DNA from: JAGNHB01 sp964436005
GTDB lineage: Bacteria; Acidobacteriota; JAAYUB01
Direction of reading: 5' to 3'
Length of the DNA: 24,330 nucleotides
NCBI GenBank assembly: GCA_964436005.1
Contig: CAYTBK010000057.1
Coordinates: forward strand, 1 to 24,330
The notes beneath the pieces were generated by a model. That model was not told where the DNA came from and made no database searches. It saw only the letters and a list, made by a program, of their open reading frames with translations. Position numbers and translations under genes: made by a program. Shown piece by piece: positions 8,646 to 14,736 of this stretch; positions within the stretch are counted from its first letter, which is position 1, and every line of letters begins with the position of its first letter.

Positions 8646-9457
8646 TATCGCCTGCTGATGACAAAGACGCATTGAAGATGCGGTAGATCGACGAAGGGTA
8701 CGACCGTGATGTTCAGGAATCCCAGGGGGCCCTTGCTCACTGCGGTAACGGTGCCGATGGGATAGTTGGGCGGGTACAGCCCTTCCTTCCCGCTGGTGAA
8801 GACGATGTCCCCCGGTTGGACAGTTTCCGCGGCGTGCACGTAATCGCAGGTCAGAAAGTGCTTTCCCGTTCCCTTGACGATGCCCTGGGCGCGCGAGTCC
8901 CGGAAGCGCACGGCGGCGGCGAAACCGACGTTGGTGACGGTCTGCAGTTCGCTGTGGTGTGGGCCGCAGTGCACCAGCCGGCCGGCGAGACCACCCACGC
9001 CGATGACCGTGTCGTTGACGTGGAACCCGTCTTCGCTCCCGCAGGACAGGATGACGACCTGGTCGTACCAGGACATGCTCTGCCCGGCGACTTGCACGTA
9101 GTGTCCGCCCGGGCGGAAGGGCTGCAGGAAGTCGTGGAGCGGGGCCAGTTGCTCTGCCTTGGCCAGCCGCTGGAGGGCCTGGTGAAGCTGCAGGCGCGAT
9201 TGGTCCAGCTCCCGTTTCAGGGAGGAGTTTTCCCGGATGAGGTCGGAATGGGAGCGGAAGAAGGAGGGGAAGCCCTCGTCCCCGCGCAGGGAGCTGACGG
9301 CTGTGGCGCCCAGGTAGCTGACGATGCGGGAATCCCAGAATTTCAGGATGAAAGAGCCTTGGAAGGCGCGGAACTGCACGGTTATCATGATCATGCAGAG
9401 GAAGGACAGCATAGTGTACACTTGCCACCAAGTCAGTCGCTTCCTCAGGCTCACCAT
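8645..9457 (-). CDS. mreC: Rod-shape-determining protein MreC
   Basis: A 270-residue bitopic protein of the elongasome. Residues 11-33 form the N-terminal membrane segment, residues about 70-105 are a short coiled coil (SDLIRENSSLKRELDQSR), and the remainder is the two-lobed beta domain. The beta domain is recognisable by VILSCGSEDGFHVNDTVIG, GLAGRLVH and PGDIVFTSGKEGLYP. MreC scaffolds PBP2 in the periplasm. The ATG at 9457 has GGGAG nine to ten bases upstream. It is first in the operon; mreB, usually just upstream, is absent here, and the adjacent genes are transcribed away from it. Confidence 0.93.
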   Translation of the reverse strand: MVSLRKRLTWWQVYTMLSFLCMIMITVQFRAFQGSFILKFWDSRIVSYLGATAVSSLRGDEGFPSFFRSHSDLIRENSSLKRELDQSRLQLHQALQRLAKAEQLAPLHDFLQPFRPGGHYVQVAGQSMSWYDQVVILSCGSEDGFHVNDTVIGVGGLAGRLVHCGPHHSELQTVTNVGFAAAVRFRDSRAQGIVKGTGKHFLTCDYVHAAETVQPGDIVFTSGKEGLYPPNYPIGTVTAVSKGPLGFLNITVVPFVDLPHLQCVFVISRR

Positions 9458-9480
9458 GTCCGCGTTCTCCCGATTTGTGG

Positions 9481-9495
9481 GCCGCCTTCGGCGGC
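9481..9495 (-). promoter_or_regulatory. Hairpin in the mreC leader
   Basis: GCCGCC-TTC-GGCGGC forms a six-pair stem with a three-base loop. It lies between the predicted mreC transcription start (near 9500) and the mreC start codon, so it would sit at the 5' end of the mRNA. It could stabilise the transcript or tune translation. No function is shown. Confidence 0.35.
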
Positions 9496-9506
9496 TTCAA
9501 ACGGGC

Positions 9507-9536
9507 ATTTTCATGGCCGGTTGCAGCCAGTGTCAA
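9507..9536 (-). promoter_or_regulatory. Promoter of the mreCD-mrdA-rodA operon
   Basis: The -35 box is a perfect TTGACA (9536-9531 on the minus strand). With an 18-bp spacer the -10 box is GAAAAT (9512-9507); with 17 bp it is TGAAAA. The leader would be about 43 nt. The -35 match is strong and the -10 modest. Confidence 0.55.
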
Positions 9537-9540
9537 GCTA

Positions 9541-9564
9541 AAAATACGCGGGCGCCGCCGCCCG
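9541..9564 (-). terminator. Possible leftward terminator upstream of mreC
   Basis: On the minus strand CGGGCG-GCGG-CGCCCG (a six-pair stem) is followed by CGTATTTTT. It lies just upstream of the mreC promoter and could block antisense transcription from the divergent genes. Four bases separate the stem from the T run, so it may be weak. Confidence 0.35.
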
Positions 9565-9633
9565 AAAGCCACGGGCTGTCGTGGGGCCGGCGGTGGAGGA
9601 CGGGGCGGGGCCGCCGTGAACGGCGATTATCGC

Positions 9634-9664
9634 TTGTGTTCCCGTTCGCCTCATGTGGTAAAAT
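9634..9664 (+). promoter_or_regulatory. Extended -10 promoter for the kinase-fold gene pair
   Basis: TGGTAAAAT at 9656-9664 is an extended -10 element. The only -35 candidate is TTGTGT at 9634-9639, with a 19-bp spacer, so the extended -10 probably carries most of the recognition. Transcription would start near 9671, about 34 nt before the start codon at 9705. Confidence 0.45.
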
Positions 9665-9704
9665 CGGGGCCTGTCCTGCGAACACCATCTTCTGTGAGGT
9701 CGTG

Positions 9705-10916
9705 ATGCCTGAAGACGAAATCGTTACCATGAAACACCTGGAAGCGCCGGAATTGGAAGAGGAGGCACTGTCATTTTTCGAGACGGTGCTGGCCGCCTCC
9801 GAAAGGGGCGACAAGCAGGTCACCGTTGCATACGGGGGTTTCGAACTCACGCTGGGGCTTCCCCCCATCGGAGAGGGAGACCGCGGGATCGTGTACCACC
9901 TGCTGGGTCACAACCTGAACATCGGGGCGCCGGGCGTGCCGCTCTGCCTCAAGGTGGCCAAGCAGCAGCCCATCTGCCGGGAGCGGCTGCTCGAGGAATC
10001 CATGACGACGGATTTCTTCCTCTCGGAAAAGGTGACCGTCCCCCAAATCTACTACATGGACTCCCTGGGCCGCTACTGCGTCAAGAACTTCATCGAGGGC
10101 GAATCGGCGACGAGCCTGTACATGCGCTTCGACAAGCTGACGGTCAAGACGCAGAGCCTGCTGCTGGAAGGGTTGGAGCAGTTCCTGAGCCATCTGCTGG
10201 AGCTGTTCCGCAAGCGCCCGGACTGCAAGGTCAGCATCAGCCCCAACAACATCTACGTGCTGAGCGTCGGCGGCAAGTTCAAGGATCCCGCCGAGTTCGT
10301 GCTCATTGACCCGGGGACCACCCTGAAGAAGAACTACGACGGGTTCAGCTTCGACAAGTATTGGAACGAAATCCTTCCGGAACGCATCAAGAAGTATCAG
10401 CGCACCGGGTACCTGCAGTGGCAGGTGCCCCAGGCCGTCACGAAGTCGGAGCGGGACGAGGCGAAGGAGTTCGAGATCTTCAAGGGCCTGACCCCCGCTG
10501 AGATCTACCTCCTGCTGAAGGTGGCGCGGACGGTGGAATTCGACCCGGAAGAGGTGATTCTCCGGGAGGGCGCGGTCGGCGAGAACTTCTACCTCATCCT
10601 CGAGGGCGAGGTCGAGGTGCGCAAGACCCGCTTCCCCAAGCCGGGGGCGCTGAGCATCCGCGTCGGCCGGGGGTCGGTGCTGGGCGAGCAGGCGTTCCTG
10701 CTGCGCGTGCCCCGGTCCATGACGGTGGTCGCAGCCACGGCCTGCAAGCTGATCGAGATCGACTGCGACGATTTCAACGACCTCCTGGAGTCGAATTTGA
10801 CGGCGCCGTACAAGCTGATCCGGAACGTCGCCACCATCCTGGCCGAACGCTTGTACCACCTGAACAACGCCTACCAGAAGCTCGTGGAATCCGGGCAGAA
10901 TCCCATGGGGGTTTGA
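9705..10916 (+). CDS. Kinase-fold protein with C-terminal cyclic-nucleotide-binding domain (catalytic Asp missing)
   Basis: A 403-residue soluble protein. Residues about 48-235 look like a protein-kinase fold: glycine-rich loop IGEGDRGIVY (55-64), beta-3 lysine in LCLKVAK (Lys83), a possible helix-C Glu at 97/98, a catalytic-loop equivalent KVSISPNNI (175-183) and a DFG equivalent IDPG (Asp202). The residue matching the catalytic Asp of HRDxxxxN is Ser177, while the metal-binding Asn182 is kept. Residues about 258-380 form a cyclic-nucleotide-binding domain with GENFYLILEGEVEV and the phosphate cassette GEQAFLLRVPRSMTV, including the Arg337-Ser338 pair used by CRP-type domains. No DNA-binding domain is visible. 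The ATG at 9705 has GAGG five bases upstream. The next gene, a paralogue, starts one base after the stop. I infer a cNMP-responsive pseudokinase or atypical kinase; no function is known to me. Confidence 0.72.
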   Translation: MPEDEIVTMKHLEAPELEEEALSFFETVLAASERGDKQVTVAYGGFELTLGLPPIGEGDRGIVYHLLGHNLNIGAPGVPLCLKVAKQQPICRERLLEESMTTDFFLSEKVTVPQIYYMDSLGRYCVKNFIEGESATSLYMRFDKLTVKTQSLLLEGLEQFLSHLLELFRKRPDCKVSISPNNIYVLSVGGKFKDPAEFVLIDPGTTLKKNYDGFSFDKYWNEILPERIKKYQRTGYLQWQVPQAVTKSERDEAKEFEIFKGLTPAEIYLLLKVARTVEFDPEEVILREGAVGENFYLILEGEVEVRKTRFPKPGALSIRVGRGSVLGEQAFLLRVPRSMTVVAATACKLIEIDCDDFNDLLESNLTAPYKLIRNVATILAERLYHLNNAYQKLVESGQNPMGV

Positions 10917-10917
10917 C

Positions 10918-11886
10918 ATGTGCGAAGCGACGATCCGTGAGCTTTGCCCGCGCTGCGAAGAGGGTGTGCTCGCCGCCACGCTGACGACGCAGGACATATC
11001 GGTTTCCGGTTCGACGATCACCGTGCCCAACGTGCAGGCCGACGTCTGCCCCCGCTGCGGGTTCCGGTCGCTGTCGGGGCGGAGCGTCGGGCTGTTCGAC
11101 CTCCTGTTCGCCCCGCAGTACTCGCAGGTCAGCGACCTGGTCCAGGCGCTCCGCCAGGCCGGCTACCGGGGCATGTTCCTCAAGGAATCGGAGGCGGAAT
11201 CCAACCTCGGCTTCGGCTCGCGGGAATACGTGTCCGGCCTGGCCGGCGAACTGCGCGACCTGTACCTGGACAACGAGTCCAGCCATGTGCTCCGGGCGCT
11301 TTCCGAAAAAAAGGCCAGCACCGTTCCCGTGTGCATCCAGGAGAAGTCCCTCAACATCTCCCTGCCCAAGCTGGGCGAGGGGGAAAACGGGGTGGTCTAC
11401 AACTTCCTCGAGGACGCGCTGTCCGTGATCAAGGTGGCCAAGCCGCGCAGCTACAGCCGGAACCACCTCATCGAGGAGTACGAGGCCACCGACTTCTTCC
11501 TGAAGAACAACATCCCCGTTTCCCGCATCTCCATCAGCGACCCCTACGGCAACTTCATGATCAAGGAGAAGCTGGCCGGCGTCTCGCTGGCGAAGATCTA
11601 CTACGAGCTCGGCCAGCCGGACGCCCTCCTCTACCGGAACGTCAAGGAGAAGACGCGGGCGTTCGTGTTCGACCTGCTCGAATTGTTCGTCAAGCACCCG
11701 GAGACGAAGACGTCCCTCAGCCCGAACAACATCTTCATCGAGGTGCTGGGCGACGATTGCCGTTGCCTGCTGGTGGACATCGGGCCGGCCCCGCTGCACG
11801 ACTACTCTTCCTTCGACTACGAACACTACTGGAGCGAGTTGATCCCGCAGAAGATCGTCCAGTACCGGGCGGTGGGCTACCTGTGA
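10918..11886 (+). CDS. Kinase-fold protein with N-terminal YgiT/MqsA-like zinc ribbon (catalytic Asp missing)
   Basis: A 322-residue protein paralogous to the preceding gene product. Residues 10-60 form a zinc ribbon with Cys10/Cys13 and Cys44/Cys47; the segment TITVPNVQADVCPRCG closely resembles the YgiT/MqsA zinc finger. Residues about 145-322 repeat the kinase-like fold: LGEGENGVVY (152-161), VIKVAK (Lys172), KTSLSPNNI (264-272) and VDIG (Asp287). As in the partner, Ser266 takes the place of the catalytic Asp and Asn271 is kept. Both proteins share TDFFL, LLELF, SPNNI and a tail of Y..F.F..YW.E..P..I..Y...GYL. The protein ends at that GYL, exactly where the first protein continues into its cNMP domain. 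The one-base spacing from the upstream stop indicates co-translation. Its biochemical role is unknown. Confidence 0.7.
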   Translation: MCEATIRELCPRCEEGVLAATLTTQDISVSGSTITVPNVQADVCPRCGFRSLSGRSVGLFDLLFAPQYSQVSDLVQALRQAGYRGMFLKESEAESNLGFGSREYVSGLAGELRDLYLDNESSHVLRALSEKKASTVPVCIQEKSLNISLPKLGEGENGVVYNFLEDALSVIKVAKPRSYSRNHLIEEYEATDFFLKNNIPVSRISISDPYGNFMIKEKLAGVSLAKIYYELGQPDALLYRNVKEKTRAFVFDLLELFVKHPETKTSLSPNNIFIEVLGDDCRCLLVDIGPAPLHDYSSFDYEHYWSELIPQKIVQYRAVGYL

Positions 11887-11952
11887 TCCGCCGCGGACCC
11901 GGCGGCCCGTACTGTTCCACGTTCTCCTCGCCTCGCGGGACCCTATGGTTGC

Positions 11953-13305
11953 ATGAATCGCCATAAATATAATAATAACAGAATATTCTGTTTTATGTGT
12001 ATTGTGGTTCTGGGGGGATGCCTTCTCCGGGCGGAAGGCTCGCCGGCGCCCTGGAACGTCTTTCTTTCTCCCGGCGCCGACCCGGCCCACCTCTGGTCGG
12101 TGAACTGGAAATCCGACGCCGCCCTGGCGGCCCCTTGCCTGCAGGTGGTTCGGAACGCCGCGGAAGCGACCTTCGCCGAAAACCCGCTTTCCTGCCCGGC
12201 CCGGGAAACGAGGGCGGCCCTTCCCGACGGGCGGGCCTGCTATTCCTACGAAGTGAACCTGTCCGCCCTGCAGCCGGAGACTTCGTATTGCTTCCGGGTG
12301 GGCTCGGAGGCAGCCTGGAGCGAGTGGTTCACCTTCCGCACGGCTTCGGTGGAAGCGAACCCTTTCCGGATCATCTATTTCGGGGATTTCCAGGAAGACG
12401 TTCGCTCGCAGTGCGCCCGCATCGTGCGCGCGGCGTTCCGGAGCGCGCCCGACGCCCTGTTCATGCTGTTCGCCGGGGACCTCATCGCGAAAGGGTACGA
12501 CCTCGCCCAGTGGCATGAATTCGGCGACGCTGTGGCCCCCTTCGCGGCGGAGTGCGGAGTCGTCCCGGTTCCCGGCAACCACGACAAGCGAACGCCGGAA
12601 TACGAGAAGACGAAGACCCTCGCCGGCCCCGCGCCCCTCTGGCGCTTCCAGTTCGCCCTGCCCGCCAACGGGCCGGCGGACGGCCGGTCGTCGGAGGAAA
12701 CGTACTATTTCGACTGCCAGGGCGTCCGCTTCGTCTGCCTGGATTCCATCCCCGTCGCCGACGACCACTTCAAGCCCGCGGACCGGGCGGCGGCCCTGGC
12801 GTCGCAGCTGGGCTGGCTGAAGGCGGTGCTGGCCAACAACACGAATCGCTGGACGGTGGTCCTGTCGCACCACCCGATCTACTCGGCCGGCAAGGATCGC
12901 GACAACGTGGAGTACCGGAACGCGGTGGAGCCCCTGTTCCTGGCGTACGGCGTGGACCTGGTCCTCCAGGCCCACGACCACGTGTACTCCCGCAGCCACA
13001 AGGTAGCGGGGGGCGAAGTCGTTTCGCCCGAGGCGAAAGCGCCGGTGTACGCCATCTCCAACGCGGGGCCGAGGAAATACCCGCTGAACCGCCGCTTCGA
13101 AAACCTCATGGCGTCGCTGGAAGCAGGCCAGCCGCGGTACCAGGTCATCGAGTTCTCGGACGACCGGTTGCGCTACACGAGCTACACCGCCGACGGCGTG
13201 GCCCGGGATTCCTTCACGCTGAAGAAGGATGCCCGCGGCGTGAGCAAGTACAAGGCCCCCAAGGCCGGCCCGGGACAGGACAAGGGTTCCGAACGGAAAA
13301 AGTAG
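11953..13305 (+). CDS. Exported purple-acid-phosphatase-like metallophosphoesterase (probable lipoprotein)
   Basis: A 450-residue protein. The N-terminus is a hydrophobic signal ending in VVLGGC, a plausible lipobox with Cys23 as the lipidated residue. Residues about 30-130 resemble the fibronectin-like N-domain of purple acid phosphatases (LQPETSYCFRVG, SEWFTFRTA). The catalytic domain has the metallophosphoesterase ligands in order: GDF (Asp145), GDL (Asp176), GNHD (Asn209-His210), SHHPIYS (His306/307) and HDHVYSRS (His341, His343). It probably hydrolyses phosphomonoesters outside the cytoplasm; the substrate is unknown. The first codons are AT-rich and no strong ribosome-binding site is visible, so a start at the internal Met15 is possible. 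It follows the kinase-fold pair by 66 bp, in the same direction, and could be read through from it. Confidence 0.85.
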   Translation: MNRHKYNNNRIFCFMCIVVLGGCLLRAEGSPAPWNVFLSPGADPAHLWSVNWKSDAALAAPCLQVVRNAAEATFAENPLSCPARETRAALPDGRACYSYEVNLSALQPETSYCFRVGSEAAWSEWFTFRTASVEANPFRIIYFGDFQEDVRSQCARIVRAAFRSAPDALFMLFAGDLIAKGYDLAQWHEFGDAVAPFAAECGVVPVPGNHDKRTPEYEKTKTLAGPAPLWRFQFALPANGPADGRSSEETYYFDCQGVRFVCLDSIPVADDHFKPADRAAALASQLGWLKAVLANNTNRWTVVLSHHPIYSAGKDRDNVEYRNAVEPLFLAYGVDLVLQAHDHVYSRSHKVAGGEVVSPEAKAPVYAISNAGPRKYPLNRRFENLMASLEAGQPRYQVIEFSDDRLRYTSYTADGVARDSFTLKKDARGVSKYKAPKAGPGQDKGSERKK

Positions 13306-13342
13306 TCGCCAGTCGGCGGCCCGTGCGGAAGTTCCCGTGTAA

Positions 13343-13366
13343 ACACGAAGTCACGAATGCCACAAA
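13343..13366 (+). repeat. Short degenerate CACGAA direct repeat
   Basis: Three near-copies follow each other: CACGAAGT, CACGAATGC and CACAAAGGG. Such CACGAA-type tandem motifs occur in intergenic DNA of several uncultured phyla. Here there are only three imperfect units just after the phosphoesterase gene, so the call is weak. Confidence 0.3.
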
Positions 13367-13476
13367 GGGCAATTTCGGCCGGGTGCTCATTGGTCGACTT
13401 CATGACAACTTGATGAGAAAATGTTGCAATTCCCGTTGCCGACATTGCGCGGTAAATCTTGATTTCAATTAAATTT

Positions 13477-13497
13477 GTTGTACATCAACGATATAAT
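13477..13497 (+). promoter_or_regulatory. -10 box with adjacent dyad (possible operator)
   Basis: A perfect TATAAT (13492-13497) follows the dyad GTTG-TACAT-CAAC (13477-13489) by two bases. No good -35 hexamer lies at 16-18 bp, which fits an activated or regulated promoter. Transcription would run rightward into the small ORF at 13554. The AT-richness of the area makes a chance match possible. Confidence 0.35.
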
Positions 13498-13553
13498 GAG
13501 GGCATCATTGGGGAGTTCCTGGTGGGGGCCGACAGTATCACATGAAGTTGTAA

Positions 13554-13907
13554 TTGTACGACAGAATCATAATTTCTGTTGTCTTGCTGTTTATCCTCTG
13601 TTGTATTTTGGCATCATTCGAGATTTCCAAGTCTCTCCAATGGTCAGATGAAAAGTTTGCCCATCAAATATTAGGGGAACTGGCAAATTATCAAAATAGT
13701 TGCCATCTCGCGCACAATGAATATATTGACTTGGACCATATGGATTTGGGCTACTTCAAAGAAAAGTATGAATTATGGAAATGGAAAAGCGTCGGCGACT
13801 TTGCCCAGCTTCCGGAACCGTTGGGCAAGCAGCCGGAAGTAACTCCGCCCGGCGGGGCGTTTCCTTGTCAGGTCGTCTGGGTGCGGGGCCAGGCCGTCTC
13901 CACGTAG
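13554..13907 (+). CDS. Doubtful small membrane-anchored protein in an AT-rich island
   Basis: An open frame of 117 codons beginning with TTG. The first 25 residues are strongly hydrophobic (RIIISVVLLFILCCILASF), like a membrane anchor or signal sequence, followed by a polar region rich in acidic and aromatic residues (HNEYIDLDHMDLGYFKEKYELWKWK). From about 13790 the base composition turns GC-rich and the frame runs through inverted repeats and into the antisense end of the cytidylate-kinase-like gene, so the C-terminal third is probably not real. There is no clear ribosome-binding site, and an in-phase ATG is lacking. It could be a true short gene with a different end, a remnant of an acquired gene, or chance. 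I do not recognise a family. Confidence 0.3.
   Translation: MYDRIIISVVLLFILCCILASFEISKSLQWSDEKFAHQILGELANYQNSCHLAHNEYIDLDHMDLGYFKEKYELWKWKSVGDFAQLPEPLGKQPEVTPPGGAFPCQVVWVRGQAVST
13801..13839. repeat. Two interleaved inverted repeats
   Basis: Arm a TTGCCCA (13801-13807) pairs with TGGGCAA (13822-13828). Arm b CTTCCGG (13809-13815) pairs with CCGGAAG (13833-13839). Each pair is perfect over seven bases. The order a-b-a'-b' means they form either two mutually exclusive hairpins or a pseudoknot. The element lies 29 bp beyond the stop of the cytidylate-kinase-like gene, on its 3' side, and inside the doubtful ORF on the other strand. Confidence 0.55.
13846..13859 (+). terminator. Possible rightward terminator hairpin
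   Basis: CGCCC-GGCG-GGGCG forms a five-pair stem with a four-base loop, followed by TTTCCTT. It would end rightward transcription from the AT-rich island before it enters the oppositely oriented gene. The stem is short and the T run is interrupted. Confidence 0.3.
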
Positions 13908-14581
13908 GCCACGATGCTGTGGGCGATTTCCTCCACACCGTGGCGGGCGTTGTTGAAGACGCAGTCGTACCAGGACTTGTCTTCCAGCTTCACGTGCAGG
14001 CATTCGGACAGGAACTTTTCCCGGGTCTTCTGGTTCTCGCGGACGGTCTTTTCCGCCGCCTTCCGGTCCAGTTCCATGCGGCGCATGATGGAGCCCACCC
14101 GGAATTCGAAATCCGCCTCCAGGCGGAAATGAAAGCAGTTGGCGAGCTTGTTCGTGATGACGGCGCCCCCGCGGCCGACGATGATGGCGTTGCCGCGGCC
14201 GGCGATTTCGAGGATGTAGGCGGGCAGGTGCCGGAACGCTTCCCCGTGGGAGGTGAACCCGGGGAACAGGAAGGAGATCGTGTCGAGCCGCTTCGACGCG
14301 TCGCCGAGGTGCGACAGCACCTCCATGGACAGGTTCTTGTCCTGGGCGACCTTCTCCAGCAGGGCCTTGTCGTAGATGTTCCAGGTCTCGCCGGTGCGCT
14401 CGTCGAAGAGGGCCTTCAGCCGTTCCGCCAGCGGATACCCTTCGCAGCCGAACTGGCGGGAGATGGTGACGGCCGGCCGCTTGGGCAGCTCGGCCCCGGT
14501 TTTCTGGCGGTGGGCGATGTCCAGCCAGGCGGTGAGGCGGCGGTCAATGGAAGGCACCAGGACAGCAGTGGGTTTGGACAT
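13868..14581 (-). CDS. Cytidylate kinase-like family protein
   Basis: A 237-residue protein of the cytidylate kinase-like (Cytidylate_kin2-type) P-loop family. The signature TISRQFGCEGYPLAERL (residues 39-55) stands where true Cmk has its P-loop. Further family segments are WNIYDKALLEKVA, NAIIVGRGGAVIT (about 131-143) and the helical RMELDRKAAEKTVRE lid-like region (about 168-184). An N-terminal extension of about 35 residues precedes the fold. Members of this family are annotated as kinases by homology, but their substrate is generally unproven, so CMP kinase activity should not be assumed. The ATG at 14581 has a strong GGGAGGT ribosome-binding site. It has its own promoter candidate at 14672-14700 and is probably monocistronic. 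Confidence 0.82.
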   Translation of the reverse strand: MSKPTAVLVPSIDRRLTAWLDIAHRQKTGAELPKRPAVTISRQFGCEGYPLAERLKALFDERTGETWNIYDKALLEKVAQDKNLSMEVLSHLGDASKRLDTISFLFPGFTSHGEAFRHLPAYILEIAGRGNAIIVGRGGAVITNKLANCFHFRLEADFEFRVGSIMRRMELDRKAAEKTVRENQKTREKFLSECLHVKLEDKSWYDCVFNNARHGVEEIAHSIVAYVETAWPRTQTT

Positions 14582-14671
14582 CGCACACCTCCCGCGGCAG
14601 TATCCGCATGCGTCGAATCGTAGCTGTTCAATCGAAGAGCCTTGGCTCCGGCCGACCTGATTTCTGATTCT

Positions 14672-14700
14672 ACTCTAGACCTGTTTGCGGGCAGAATCAA
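14672..14700 (-). promoter_or_regulatory. Promoter of the cytidylate kinase-like gene
   Basis: On the minus strand TTGATT (14700-14695), a 17-bp spacer and TAGAGT (14677-14672). The leader would be about 84 nt. The -10 hexamer TAGAGT is the same as in the promoter at 18340-18368. A second -10-like TAGAAT lies a few bases further on, without a -35 at proper spacing. Confidence 0.45.
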
Positions 14701-14711
14701 GAGGGTATGCG

Positions 14712-14727
14712 GCCGGGGAGCCCCGGC
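14712..14727 (-). terminator. GC hairpin after the MFS gene
   Basis: GCCGGG-GCTC-CCCGGC on the minus strand is a six-pair stem with a four-base loop, 10 bp after the MFS stop. There is no T run, so it is at best a weak or factor-assisted terminator. It lies just before the promoter of the next gene. Confidence 0.35.
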
Positions 14728-14736
14728 GCCGGCCCC

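Noticed and set aside
8646..9572. Upstream extension of the mreD frame to 9572
   Set aside because: It overlaps the whole of mreC in another frame and reads as Arg/Pro-rich noise; the TAATG junction gives the proper start.
9324..9704. N-terminal extension of the first kinase-fold protein
   Set aside because: It would overlap mreC and its promoter and is Arg-rich noise; a GAGG site precedes the ATG at 9705.
10774..12999. Long minus-strand frame across the kinase-fold and phosphoesterase genes
   Set aside because: It crosses three genes and their gaps and has no recognisable motif; the plus-strand frames have conserved motifs and ribosome-binding sites.
13343..13366. A CRISPR array or large tandem repeat
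   Set aside because: Only three imperfect 8-9 bp units without spacers; nowhere else in the window did I see regularly spaced repeats.
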